Shown: in pieces, positions 48,965 to 59,251 of the stretch
Position numbering within the stretch: the first letter of the stretch is position 1
Layout: each line of letters opens with the position of its first letter
DNA from: Hyaloscypha bicolor E
Lineage: Eukaryota > Ascomycota > Leotiomycetes > Helotiales > Hyaloscyphaceae
Assembly (NCBI RefSeq): GCF_002865645.1
Contig: NW_020194512.1
Span: 3,885,183 to 3,949,182, forward strand
Reading direction: 5' to 3'
Length of the DNA: 64,000 nt
Program-made: the position numbers and the translations under genes
Notes under the pieces: model-generated
Database searches by the model: none
Told to the model about the DNA's origin: nothing
What the model saw: the letters and a program-made list of their open reading frames with translations, nothing else

Positions 48965-50445
48965 CTAGGGGTCTTTAGTTTGGCTTCCCTCTGGATATTT
49001 TGTATTCTCCCATTTCTCCCAAAATTTCGCGCCCCGCATTAATGACGTGATATTTTCCCATATGAGGCAGAGGACAATCAGCGCCATGACGATGGATAAA
49101 AGGGACGAGATACCCAAGTCATGGGCCAGCGGCAGACAGATAATGATAATCGCTGCTATCGGCCGGAATATTAGACGAATAAGCTAGTAGAAGAGTTAGT
49201 AAATGAGCTCCTGCAAATTGTAAGGGGGGTTCGGCTTTAACCTTTGGAAGCATCAAGGTCCCTGGTTCGTCTTGCGAGCGATGGAGTAAAGCGATGAGGT
49301 ATAGGCAAATGAGCCCGATTCCAAGTCCCCCACAGAGAAACCACAGCTCCCCCTCATGCACTTCATCCAAACTAGCGCTGAGGGCTGAGACGTGACCAGC
49401 AACCAGCAGACTGGCAACCAATGGCAGATGAATGGTGACCCACATGAAAGACGCCCAGATGTTGTGTCTGTAAGGGTGAACTGACTCAAGTGAGCCATCG
49501 TTGTGGACGTAGAGCCAATTCAAACAGAAAGCAATAATGAGAGTCCAGATCGCTCTCATAAGCCGCATATTGAACCCAACTGCTGCAGGGGAGTGGACGA
49601 CTATCTGGTAGAGAAATTCTCCAAGGACAATAATATAGAAAGCAGCAAATCGATCGACTTCGTGTGCAATGTCGACTGCGGTCGTGTAGCGTGCTTTGAG
49701 AAGTTTTTTGGCCACTGGTGAGTAGGAAAATATCCAGATGCACTCCTCCATTGTGATAGCGACAGCGGCGACGGCAATCTTGCTTCGGATCGAAAAATCC
49801 TCGATGAACAAAGGAATGTAGAGGCATAACGTAAGCCCAGAAAGGACAAACCACAGCCGCTGCTGAGCCCGATGATGGTAGCTGGAAAATGAGTAGATGA
49901 GATGAACTGTGTTCGAAGACCACCGTGCGACCATGTAGGCTCCAACGGTGGCTCGCATGGCCCCGATATCTTCTTCAACTAGAATGGCGTTATTTCCGTA
50001 GATTACCAGAATGGCCATGATCCAAAGGATGAAAACTCGTTGCGCGAGGTCGTCGTTGTAGAACGAGTTCATTAGTTCTCGGAGGTCGCTCCAGATATGC
50101 CATGAGGGGGCAAGAATTAGCTGTAATTTGTCAGATACCGCAAAACAGTCAAGTTATCCACCAACGATGTATTTGACCAAGGCAGATCCGGACGCATGTT
50201 CTGCTAAATTTTCCGCAAAATTGGCGAGAATGGCAACATAAAGAAGGTCCAGGAAAAGTTCGAATCTCCCTTTATCATGTCAATCATAGGCAGAAAGCTG
50301 TAAGAGATGAAGTATCCTTACCTGCTGATCTCTCATTGTCCATCCTTTTCACCAGCTCGCCATCTTGAAACCATTGCAACGCGAGAGGTTGCCGAAACAA
50401 AGCTCTTGGTGTTTGAACCTTTTGTAGCTGCACGACATCCACCAT
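48965..50445 (-). CDS. LtrA family (low temperature requirement A) multi-pass membrane protein
   Basis: Member of the LtrA family (PF06772), multi-helix membrane proteins of poorly known function named from Listeria cold growth. Four exons join in frame: 50322-50445, 50166-50269, 49242-50120 and 48965-49183, giving 441 residues; introns are 52, 45 and 58 nt. The N-terminal FELFLDLLYVAILANFAENL is the family signature and needs exons 1 and 2. YNDDLAQRVFILWIMAILVIYGNNA and VDRFAAFYIIVLGEFLYQIVV are conserved core helices. The last exon is needed for the terminal helices (AAIIIICLPLAHDLG, then ALIVLCLIWENI); its intron has a perfect TACTAAC branch site but a less usual GTTAAA donor. If unspliced, the protein would stop at 49,119 and lose these helices. 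The gene ends about 180 bp from AT block 3. Confidence 0.88.
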
Positions 50446-51186
50446 TGGATGGATGTGTAGGAACTATCAGTGATTGATATTGCACAATTATTCCAGAGAC
50501 AAAATTGAGGAGAAGTTATTTGACCATACGCGCTGCTTTACGGTGGGATGCTGAAAGGTGAGCTTAAGGACCCGCGCCAAGCAAGCCAAGCGGCCAAGAT
50601 GATTACTAATGGCGCTATTGAGTTTTCCTTCCCATACCATCATACGCTAGACAGGGATCTTGAAGGCAAATCCAATCATTACATTAGGTGAGCCGAAAGT
50701 GAGTTGAATCAGGCCAATGAGAGAAAGAGTCCTTGAAATGAAACGCAAAATTCAACAAGTTTCTTGGAAGTATCCACTACATCAAGGGACAACTACACCC
50801 TAATCCCAATGTTCCACTAGATAAAATTAGATTTCGATTATATCTTGGTTTATATTTGCTTTCGGCTTATTGTTCAAAAAATACCAGGTGATTAATTACC
50901 TCAGCAGCCGCGAAAGAGGTGAAGCGCGTCGTATCTCGACTCTTTGCTCCATCATTAACATTCTTACATAATTCCAATATCTCCTCTTCCTAAAGGTACT
51001 GAAATTGCCTCCTCGATGTGAGTAAGAGGAATGTAAAGAGAGTGTGACAATCTTCGTCAAGGTATGCTTAGTTGATGCGGTGCTGTAAAGAAATTCGTGG
51101 CAAAAACTATGGAAATGCTACTTCATGAGACGGAATATCTCCAGACCGATGGTTTGGACAGCCCCTGAAGACTTCATAGGTTCCGA
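50446..51186. other. Intergenic, LtrA promoter and C2H2 gene 3' flank
   Basis: 740 bp without a recognisable gene, RNA or repeat. Confidence 0.5.
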
Positions 51187-52407
51187 TTACAAGTAATGCA
51201 CTTGTGTGTGAGCATGTGCACATGGTTGCCAAGCGCCATAGCCATCTTCGATCCACTCCGACCCTTCACACACAGAGCAAGCCGTAGGTCCCGAGTATGA
51301 GTAATACTCATTCTGCTCAAGGGCCATTCCCATTGACTCCCCGTAAGTCTCTTCCTTCTCTGCCTTGCCATTTTCCCCGGCTAGCAGTTGGCGAACCTTG
51401 ACGCGATCCCCCTCACAGGAGGTTTTGCACTCAGGACAGTCCCAGCCGTGGATTTTGACGTCCACCTTGACCAAACACTTCCCACACCTCCAAGACCCTG
51501 GTCTCGTGTGTCTCTCCTTCAGCCAATCTCGCTGCAACTTCGCATATATCTCCTTGTTGTTCTTAGCCATCTTGTCCGTCTTCGCAGAACCGATGTCCTC
51601 CTTGTGATAGTCTCGTAGGTGGTCGCGGTAGTGGTCTTTGCGAGTGAACGGCTCTGTTGATCTGTTACACTTACGATAGTCGCAAGGAAAGGTTTCTATC
51701 TGATCAGGTGCGTGGACGACCTTGTAGTGACGCTCGAGATCGGCCGGTCTGCCGAAAACATTGGACTTATTATTTGGGCAGGAGCCAGGATACTGGCAAG
51801 GGAACTCGTCCTTTTGCGGGTTCCTGAGAGTATCAGCTATCAGTCTTCGAAGAATGATTGCAAGGCTGGAGTAATACTCCGGTTTGTCCAAGTAGACTCT
51901 CTGTGGTGTCGCAAAAGTAACAGTCCATCTGGGCAGCAATTCCAAGTATGGTTCCTTACCCTTAGGGACTCGGAGCTCATAGAGCTTTGCGTATGGTGTG
52001 TCGTTCGTCCACCCAAGACTTTTAGGGGTGTGACGATTTCCGAGACTGTACTCAACGGCCGATGTCAAAGGCATCCCGGACAAACCAGTCCCCGGGTGCT
52101 GAGAGTCAAGGTCCATGTGCGTCAACGCGGGAGAAAAATCCATGTTGTTTGCGTAGTCAAAACCCACCAGGGATGAAGTGTAAGACAAATTAGATAGGCT
52201 TGAGCTATTGGAAAGATTTCTGGCCCTTAATTCCGAGCCTGGAGGGATCACCAGGTTAGAATAAGTGGTGAAGTTGGCTGGAGATAAGACATCTGGTGCC
52301 ATTGGGAAGGAATGGGCAGGGACGTGATAGCCCTTCCAGTTTTGTCCTCTTTCTATTGGATAACAATCCATGTTGCTTGACGGTACCGGAAAATGAGTGA
52401 GCGACAA
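51187..52407 (-). CDS. C2H2 and zinc-ribbon protein, probable fungal regulator
   Basis: Intronless frame of 406 residues. The N-terminal 130 residues are Ser/Asn/Pro-rich and probably disordered. Two C2H2-like fingers follow: Cys204/Cys210 with His227/His232, and Cys242/Cys247 with a His pair among His259, His263 and His268; the long loop in the first finger is unusual for a classical C2H2. A ribbon-like CxxC pair set lies at Cys308/Cys311 and Cys324/Cys327, and a last cluster at Cys377/Cys380/Cys396. This layout occurs in many fungal proteins of unknown target and suggests nucleic-acid binding, but no consensus DNA-contact residues can be named. The start at 52407 is the first Met of the frame. 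Specific role not recognised. Confidence 0.82.
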   Translation of the reverse strand: MSLTHFPVPSSNMDCYPIERGQNWKGYHVPAHSFPMAPDVLSPANFTTYSNLVIPPGSELRARNLSNSSSLSNLSYTSSLVGFDYANNMDFSPALTHMDLDSQHPGTGLSGMPLTSAVEYSLGNRHTPKSLGWTNDTPYAKLYELRVPKGKEPYLELLPRWTVTFATPQRVYLDKPEYYSSLAIILRRLIADTLRNPQKDEFPCQYPGSCPNNKSNVFGRPADLERHYKVVHAPDQIETFPCDYRKCNRSTEPFTRKDHYRDHLRDYHKEDIGSAKTDKMAKNNKEIYAKLQRDWLKERHTRPGSWRCGKCLVKVDVKIHGWDCPECKTSCEGDRVKVRQLLAGENGKAEKEETYGESMGMALEQNEYYSYSGPTACSVCEGSEWIEDGYGAWQPCAHAHTQVHYL

Positions 52408-53240
52408 GGCTGAGGAACTTTCCTAATTTTCGTATTCAGAAAGAAGCACTTGATCTTCCAGAGATTGAAATATCACCATCTTATAAACTTGAGACTGAAA
52501 TAAAGACAGCACTACCAGATAAGGCTTTTGAGGCCCAACGCCATGTTGGGCTCTCGTAGAGGAGGGAGACTCAATCACCTGCCACCATTTCGGTGTCCGT
52601 TTTGGGCCAAGCTTATTCTCGTTTGCTGTGCGAATCATGAGAATATTCGCCGGCCTTCTCAACCCCTGCCTGATAAAGCAGAAGCAGAGTGAGATCTCAA
52701 GATAGCGTGATTCTTGAACAGATCTTCTTCGGTAGTTGAACTCTAAGCTCTCAGTCTTCGTTCCACATTCGGTTGGTGATCCTGGCTGCTTCTGCTCAGG
52801 CCGGCCCGTTGAACCGCGTGCGTCTCCATACAATATATATATATCAGCCACAGATGATTTCCAAGTATAAGCTTCTCATGCTAATTAAGTGGGTTCAGTA
52901 CTACTACATAGCCCCTTTTGCCTTATATGCATTTAAAAGCTGGTCGTGACTAGCTATTACAAGGGTATACCGTTCCCGTAGCTCTCTCTGGCCAATCCGC
53001 CATTCATTTCCATTCATCTCCTTTTGTCTGGCCTAAGAGAGGAACGCGTGTGCATCTGTTTCTTATACCACCCGACCGACGCAAGGATATTCGAGAGTGC
53101 AAGGCATGAACATTGAAGTCGGATTGCTAAAACTGCCACGGAGATCAACCGTGTAAATAATAAAGAATTCCTTCCGTCAACGGAAAGTAATAAATATTTC
53201 AGTTCCAAGCTGCCATGTCATACCTCGAAGGCCTTCCTAT
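52408..53240. other. Upstream region of the C2H2 gene
   Basis: Probable promoter and leader of the minus-strand gene. A TATA-like AATATATATATAT run lies at about 52,832-52,845. A 142-codon minus-strand open frame (52423-52851) ends 15 bases before the gene start; it shows no family resemblance and could be an upstream ORF in a long leader or chance. Confidence 0.45.
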
Positions 53241-53241
53241 T

Positions 53242-53497
53242 AGAATGGAAATTTATTGACAATAGCAGCTAGCCCTTCAAGTCAAGGACTTGAAGTCATA
53301 TATGTACATGGTAGCGTGGAGCTAATTAGGTGACGCGTGAGAATTGGGAAATTGGTGTGTGTTGGAATGGACATTTATTGACAATAGCAGCTAGCCCTCC
53401 AAACCAAGGATTTGGGGGCATATATATACATGGTAGCTTGATTTGTCAGGTAATGCCCATGACAAATCAGCTGACGTGCAGAAATGGAGAAATTGGT
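53242..53497. repeat. Diverged two-copy tandem duplication, about 115-135 bp
   Basis: Copy 1 (about 53,242-53,356) and copy 2 (about 53,362-53,497) both contain TTTATTGACAATAGCAGCTAGCCCT, a short variable part, CATATAT-TACATGGTAGC and finally GAAATTGGT. Copy 2 has an extra insert with TGACAAATCAGCTGACGTG. It lies between the 3' end of the DUF1593 gene and the promoter of the C2H2 gene. Confidence 0.8.
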
Positions 53498-53564
53498 AAG
53501 CTGACGTCCCGTGATGTCACTTTCAATAGTGTGATGATGTATAGCAAAGTCGCTTTCGACACTT

Positions 53565-55052
53565 TCAATCATCTTCCGCGTTCTCCGCCACCAGTGGTTC
53601 ATCCGTCACTTCCACTAACACCCTCTTATACGCCCTCATTGGAAACTCAGCATTATCAACCACCTCCAAGATTAAATGGTAAGTTTTTGGTCCCCATTTT
53701 ATGATTTCTCCAGGATGCAACGGCAATATCATGCCTTCATCCTTCCCAGGAATCTTCACCGAGACTTTATCAAACTTCCTCTTCCCATCGGATTCGTCTT
53801 TGAAAGTAAGTTCCGGGACCTGGAAACCAGCTGTCCACTGTGTCGCCGAGGGTTCCTTGTAGTGCAACCATCGGAACTCTAGGCTATCAGAAGAATCTGG
53901 ATCCCAACTCTGGGAAGCGTCCAAGTGCACGGTGGTTCCGAATCCGGTCTTGATTCGCAGAGCACTTAGCTCTGAATCACCGTTGACTACAACGACGGGG
54001 GCGTGGTTTGCTTTATTGAAGTCGCTGCCCAGCGTCCACTGCATACGTGCGGCAAAATCACCTTGGTATGCCTCTCTCCAACGCCAGATTGTAGCCTGGC
54101 TACCAACGTGCATGTTGCCATCTTTACCACGAACATAATCGGCAGTATCACTATAATGTCTGCTACCATCTCCACCAGTCAGATCTGTAAGGTTGTATCG
54201 TCCTCCCCAGCCACCCCATTCAGGGCAGCAAGGATCAGTGAGTCCGTTCTGGATGAGGTTGAGGAACGTGGGCGTGTCGCCTTCTGGGATGAACACTGGA
54301 TCTGGATAGGCTGCTTTACCATATAGCCCAATCTGTATATATTTCTTCAGCCAATTGGCCGTCACAAGATCGGAATTGGGTCCACCAGGGTTGAAATTGT
54401 AGTATGACTCTCCTGAGATGCCCGTCCACGCAGCAAGGCCGTACGCATTCCAACCGTGGACAGACGCAATATAGAATATTTTGGGGAAGTTCAATCTTAT
54501 CCATGCTCCGGCGTCATCTTGATCCGAGATGGCATATACTCGAAGCTTAGCAACAAATGTATTGACCTCAGCTTCCGATCGAGAGTTGTGAACTTCGAGG
54601 AGGGCCTGAGCGAGTACATTGGCACCACCCCAAATCAAAACCCAGATATGACCTTCCTCGATGATTGCATCCACGGCTGAAATGAGTAGCTCAGTGCCGG
54701 CATTCAATGGGCCTCGTGCACCTTTCATCCCGTACTCGGACAGCCCATCGCGGACGAGCTGGTGTAGAGCATCTGCAATCGGATACTGACGGCTAGGAGG
54801 GACATGGGCGTTCAAATTTGCTTCGACCTTAGCATATGCATCGATGATCTGGTGGATCTGCTGTTTATGTGTGGAGGACTGCTGCCAGAAGGAGGTTGTT
54901 GCAACGAGCCCGTCGATATGGAACTCGTTTGCATAAAGTAGGAAACGAGTGAGCGACTCGGCGTCGTCGGGTTCGTTGCAGATGTCTGTGAGTACGATAA
55001 CGTGTGGTTTGGTTTTGAAAGCTGGAATGCTCTCGAAGGAAGGGAGGGCCAT
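53565..55052 (-). CDS. DUF1593 (Sde182-like nucleoside-hydrolase-like) protein
   Basis: Intronless frame of 495 residues matching the DUF1593 family (PF07632), whose N-terminal domain has a nucleoside-hydrolase-like fold. The acidic metal-site-like motif VIVLTDICNEPDDAES lies at about 18-33 (Asp23, Asp29, Asp30), followed by LLYANEFHIDGLVATTSFWQ. WVLIWGGANVLAQAL, the WxRxNFP-type RLNFPKIFYIASVHGWNAYG and the Trp/Gly-rich PEWGGWGGRYN complete the family pattern. The last 130 residues (from about 365) form an Ig/PKD-like domain with LDASQSWDPDSSD. No signal peptide is visible, so it is predicted to be intracellular, unlike many bacterial members. Substrate unknown. The start at 55052 precedes the family domain directly. 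Confidence 0.88.
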   Translation of the reverse strand: MALPSFESIPAFKTKPHVIVLTDICNEPDDAESLTRFLLYANEFHIDGLVATTSFWQQSSTHKQQIHQIIDAYAKVEANLNAHVPPSRQYPIADALHQLVRDGLSEYGMKGARGPLNAGTELLISAVDAIIEEGHIWVLIWGGANVLAQALLEVHNSRSEAEVNTFVAKLRVYAISDQDDAGAWIRLNFPKIFYIASVHGWNAYGLAAWTGISGESYYNFNPGGPNSDLVTANWLKKYIQIGLYGKAAYPDPVFIPEGDTPTFLNLIQNGLTDPCCPEWGGWGGRYNLTDLTGGDGSRHYSDTADYVRGKDGNMHVGSQATIWRWREAYQGDFAARMQWTLGSDFNKANHAPVVVVNGDSELSALRIKTGFGTTVHLDASQSWDPDSSDSLEFRWLHYKEPSATQWTAGFQVPELTFKDESDGKRKFDKVSVKIPGKDEGMILPLHPGEIIKWGPKTYHLILEVVDNAEFPMRAYKRVLVEVTDEPLVAENAEDD

Positions 55053-55738
55053 GGTTGTGTTGTGTCCATGGACTAGAAAATTGGTATGTCAGAAAGGAGG
55101 GTGCTCGCAGGTAGCTAAATAGGTGGAGAAGAAATTTTTCGAGGAATATCTTACTTCGAATATGTTCAAATCCGCCGACTCATATATATCTTAACATTGG
55201 AGGGTCAATAGATGCGGGGCCGGGTGTTTTGAAAATGCCCAGAGATTTTCTGATGCACACAGGATGGATCGATTACCTCAAACCAGGTAGATGGAGGTAA
55301 GTGACGGGACGAGAGCGTGTGGAAAAGAGAAACTGGAGAGTGAGAGGTACTACGCCAAGGAACTGCCGATATGATTTAGGAAGTCGGAGGCCCGGGAATT
55401 GGGTTAGTTTGTGTCGGCTCGGCAAACGAAATTCACAGGTAGCCAAAAGTGGAAGCTGTAGGCACCAGATGCCCCGCGCTGCCCCGCACTGCCCCAATTC
55501 GTTGCTGCAAGCGGGGCAGGTACCCAATAGTGTGCCCTAACGAGGTAAAGCGCGCATTGAAATCCGTCTAGTAACTCGCTAAGCGAGGACTGGCGCAATT
55601 TTAACGCTCGCATTACAGAAATTCTCATAATTCTGCCTTATATTCTATTGCTATAAAATTACTCTAAGTTAGATCTGCTTCTTTTTAATTACGCAAAGTA
55701 CTTTTGAAGAATTTCGGGCGTTCCATTGAGATTTGGTT
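55053..55738. other. Intergenic, DUF1593 promoter side
   Basis: No gene recognised. A short GC-rich run with repeated GCCCCGC units lies near 55,470-55,495; the part after 55,620 is AT-rich. Open frames at 55273-55628 on both strands mirror each other and show no family resemblance. Confidence 0.45.
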
Positions 55739-55740
55739 TA

Positions 55741-55987
55741 CGGAGGTACAGCCCATAAGTATTCATATAGCGCTAGCAGGGGTCTGAACTTCAAACCCTT
55801 ATAACGCAACTACGAAATGCTATAAAAAACAGAAAAATAAAATAGCATAATAGCATATGTATATGAGATAATAATCGAGTTGACTAGGCGCTTTTATGTC
55901 ACGATTTGAAAGAGTTATGAGGGTTTAAATTTTCATAGACCCCTGTCGATTCGGTTGCTATGTGAATACTTATGGGCTGTACCTCCG
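55741..55987. mobile_element. Tc1/mariner-like MITE, copy 2
   Basis: A 247-bp element with nearly perfect inverted ends CGGAGGTACAGCCCATAAGT on the left and the exact complement ending CCTCCG on the right, similar for about 30 bp, flanked by TA at 55739-55740 and 55988-55989. The interior is AT-rich and non-coding. Same family as 43482-43735 but with better preserved ends. Confidence 0.9.
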
Positions 55988-55989
55988 TA

Positions 55990-56454
55990 ATTTTCTAAAC
56001 GTAGCGGTTTTGTGCTTCTCGCGCGTTTTGGCAGCGGGACGGTTTTCAACGCCACGCACTTCATGGAGGAATGACGTTGAGCCCTCTTGCGCTAAATCAT
56101 AACAGTACTAGCGTACACCGGAGGTCACATGGCCCCGCTGCCCAACACGCAGCAAACGCCATTGGCCCTCAGGAGGAGTCAGCAATCCGAAACTGCCACC
56201 ACGCTTCAAGTCAGTCTTCGAGCAGTTATGTAAATTCTTACTAATCACGTGCTAGGGTACGCATATACCACTGGCCTTTGTAATCCGATCCAAGGACTGA
56301 CCTCCACAGTCAACGGTCGATATCCCATCTCGACATTTCGTGGCGCCCGATACAAATCTTACATCCGCTGATCGGCATATCTTACATCGCTTCGGGCTTA
56401 AGACAAAGATATACGCCCCTTGTCCGCTGCGGGAACTGCGGCGGAGAATCAACA
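55990..56454. other. Intergenic
   Basis: No gene, RNA or repeat recognised. Confidence 0.4.
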
Positions 56455-56923
56455 ATGTCTAGCGTTATCAGCGGCTCACGTCTTCAGTGTTACACCTTAC
56501 CGGGTGGTCAAAAGGAACTCGAAGGTTTGGGCGAATGGACCATATCCGCAAATTTCGAACCCATAAGCGATCGAGTGGGAGTGTGCAGGCATAAGGACAG
56601 GTTCCAAAGGCTGAAGCCAATATTGACCAGATTAAAGGAACTAAATTTCAAAGCTCGTAATTTCCATCGTGAGTAAAACAAATGCTAACACCTAGCAGGA
56701 ACATGAGATCAAATATCAAATCCTTCGTGCAGATTCGAGGGGTTGGGTTGAATCAGCCGTACCTGTATATTTGATCCCTCTTCGAATAGAAGAGGGTGCG
56801 ACTGCGTTAGTTTGGGACGCGGAAACACCTGCAGTAAAACTTGAAGTCGGGCACATGGTGTATTTCGATGAGCCCATAGTCGTTGACGCAGGGATGGTTT
56901 TTCTCCTTGTGACAACTCGTTGA
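56455..56923 (+). pseudogene. Unrecognised coding-like fragment, probably broken
   Basis: Two plus-strand pieces read like protein: 56455-56676 (MSSVISGSRLQCYTLPGGQK to ARNFHRE) and about 56,707-56,923 (IKYQILRADSRGWVESAVP to MVFLLVTTR). Between them lies a 30-nt segment with all the marks of an intron (GTGAGT, TGCTAAC, TAGCAG) but too short for normal splicing, and removing it leaves the frame off by one. This could be a decayed two-exon gene. I do not recognise the family. Confidence 0.35.
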
Positions 56924-57961
56924 TGAGGACGCGTTTCGTTGCCATTTTTCCAATGATCAAGGTGAATATATTACCACCGAACAATTGCTCATTTGGAAGA
57001 CTATCCCAAGAAGGTCCGACATTCACTCTTGCTGTTGTATCATTTGGAATGCTTTTCTAAAAAGGGCCGATATTCACTCTTGCTTCCGATCTATCAGTTC
57101 GCGTTTGAAGAGGTGGGAAAATACGACCGAACCCTCGGGCAAGCGATCATGATTGTCCCCAGAACCCCCCATGAAGGCATCTAAATTGCCCCCCACGCTC
57201 AGCCCCGAACACTCTTGATCGTTGGCGGAGCCGCTCCCGCTCGTGGCCTCTATAGTGACCGGCTCTTTTCGGCTCCATAAATCAATTAGCTCCTTGTCTT
57301 ACGCCCTGATACGTACGGCTTGCCTGCACCAGGTACAAAGCCATTTCCTGTTGGCAGAAAATTTTCTAGTGGCCTGGAGACCCCAGAGTCTCGGGAAAAT
57401 ACTGGATTTGTATTTGAAATCAAATCGTGGAGCTGACTTAGGAGTGATATAATTGATGCGCTCTCAATTTGCGCGGCGCAGCGCTGATTTGAGTAACGAG
57501 CTGTGGTGACTTCCGCCAACTGCGACGTGCGCCCCGACTCCAGATCGGAGTCCCTAACTCCTTCGTGTGCATGTGGCCAGTCCGTCTCAGTTCTACTCGC
57601 TTCACGTAAGGCATGGAGGTTGTTGAAAGAAGTGATTGGATCAACTGCGGGGACCTCGCTCGCTGCGCTGTAAGTGTTCAGCACTGCGGTAGATGATGCC
57701 GGAGGGTTCTGGTGTGGTCTGCGCCTGGACTCATTGTTTCTGATGTGCGTGTCAACTCCCACTGATCGATTTTTGCAGTTGGCGGATATTCTCTTGGCGT
57801 GTCCCGCTATGATTCACTTGACCCATGCTCTCGTGGTTGGATTATTCCCTCCCTGACAAGTACGTACTTGGAGACGAGGTTCTCGACACTTTCCACTTCC
57901 GTGTGCTTCAGAGCCAGACATATGTCCTTGATTCTAAGATAATTAGTTACGCGGGTCTTGT
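56924..57961. other. Intergenic, no supported gene
   Basis: A diverged repeat of about 33 bp (GGTCCGACATTCACTCTTGCT and GGGCCGATATTCACTCTTGCT) lies at about 57,009-57,095. The minus-strand open frame 57286-57762 (158 codons) is polar and low in family signals; it may belong to the decayed C-terminal side of the DUF221 gene or be chance. Confidence 0.4.
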
Positions 57962-58730
57962 TTAGAAGAATGTACGACCTACCGAATCCGGGATGTTGGA
58001 GAATAAACCTACAAGACACAATTCCATAAAGTAAACGCGAATAAGTAGCTGGCATATTGCAGTAGGATAGAATATACCGCTAATGCTGAGATTTAATTCT
58101 GTGATCTTTGGGGGATAGGATCTATATAGGATCCAAAGCGACCCAAAACAAATAATAACGAAACTAGAACAAGGGGAGCGATGACCGAATAAATAAGACC
58201 TAGAGTGAGATTATGTCAATATGTGCTCTTAACTAGAGGCCGAGAGACCTACTTATGCATGCAATATTTGTAAGAGATAGTATAGATGTCCACTACTTCT
58301 GCACGTTCAGGTTCTTTCTTCTTATCCACTTTTGCCTTGCAGTTGCATCGAGGATAGGGAATAAAACAAACATATTAATAATTCTACTCGCTTGAGTCCG
58401 AATTGAGACGGTGGTAGCAACGGCATACATCATGATATAAAAGAAGAAGTAATTGCATGCTTTTGGTAAATTCCGAGCAAGATTGCCGGCACTGCTTGAA
58501 TCGTGCTTGCCAACCCTCCCAGAACAGTCGTGATTCCTGCTGACAAGGAAACTGTCAGGAAGACTTGAATTAATAAGAAACGAAGTAGTAAATCTGAAAG
58601 CAATTTTGAATAACTTGATGTGAATGGAGTCCAGCAGGTCTGCAAGAAGACGCAGTGCAACTGGAACCATGGTGGCGATTATTTTTAACAATGCTGGAGG
58701 CAAAACTCCCCGAGTAAGTGCTAATATCCA
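57962..58730 (-). pseudogene. OSCA/CSC1-like (DUF221) cation channel pseudogene fragment
   Basis: Pieces of the membrane domain of the DUF221 (RSN1_7TM, PF02714) family occur in order on the minus strand: GVLPPALLKIIATMVPVALR (from 58,730), then after a frameshift near 58,595 QVFLTVSLSAGITTVLGGLA, then after a second shift near 58,483 RNLPKACNYFFFYIMMYAV and DATARQKW. An in-frame TAG follows near 58,293; homology continues (TNIACI), crosses a 53-nt intron-like segment and resumes as LIYSVIAPLVLV, then in another frame YPTAICQLLIRVYFMELCLVG to 57,962. Intact family members have 700-1,000 residues and conduct ions on osmotic or mechanical stress. N-terminal and cytoplasmic domains are missing. 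The mutations are small indels and stops, not RIP. Confidence 0.85.
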
Positions 58731-59251
58731 TGTTTAATGTTTAAACCGTTTTATTTAAGCTTATATAATTTTCAGAAATAAATTCTTTTGCATTTTATAT
58801 AATAAAATAATAAAAAAGCAAAAGTCGTTTGTATATTTTAAATTACTATTATTAATTTGATACGAATTATATTAAAAGAGTAAGTAAGTTTTATTTCCAT
58901 ACTATTACTTTATAATTACATTACTTAATATTAATTAAAATATTATGATAAGCGCAAAAGTGCGAGCATTTTGTCAGTTTTGTCTCGGACCGACTATGAG
59001 CACTTGGACAATTTTGGTATGAACGAAATTTGATGGATTTCATGAGATTAGCCTACTTATTGAATTCATAAACTGCGCGTTTGTTTTAGACTCGATTTCG
59101 ATATAATATACCCCAGATGTCGCGAACGGGGCGTATTACTTCAGATCCGCGTTTCCATCACATATCAAGGGGCTATTGCTAGAAAAGACACCCGAATAAA
59201 CTTCCCACCCTCACCGCTCGAATCGGGTGACATAGCAGGAAGACAGAGGAC
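58731..59251. other. Short AT-rich patch and intergenic sequence
   Basis: 58,740-58,950 is AT-rich with a RIP-like look and marks the truncated 5' side of the DUF221 pseudogene, perhaps a small transposon remnant at the break. The rest shows no feature. Confidence 0.45.

Noticed and set aside
52423..52851. 142-codon minus-strand frame just before the C2H2 gene
   Set aside because: No similarity to the start of that protein or to any family; more likely leader sequence or chance. Kept only as a possible upstream ORF.
57286..57762. 158-codon minus-strand frame below the DUF221 pseudogene
   Set aside because: Could be the cytoplasmic tail of the channel, but no residues match the family and the frame is not continuous with the pseudogene.
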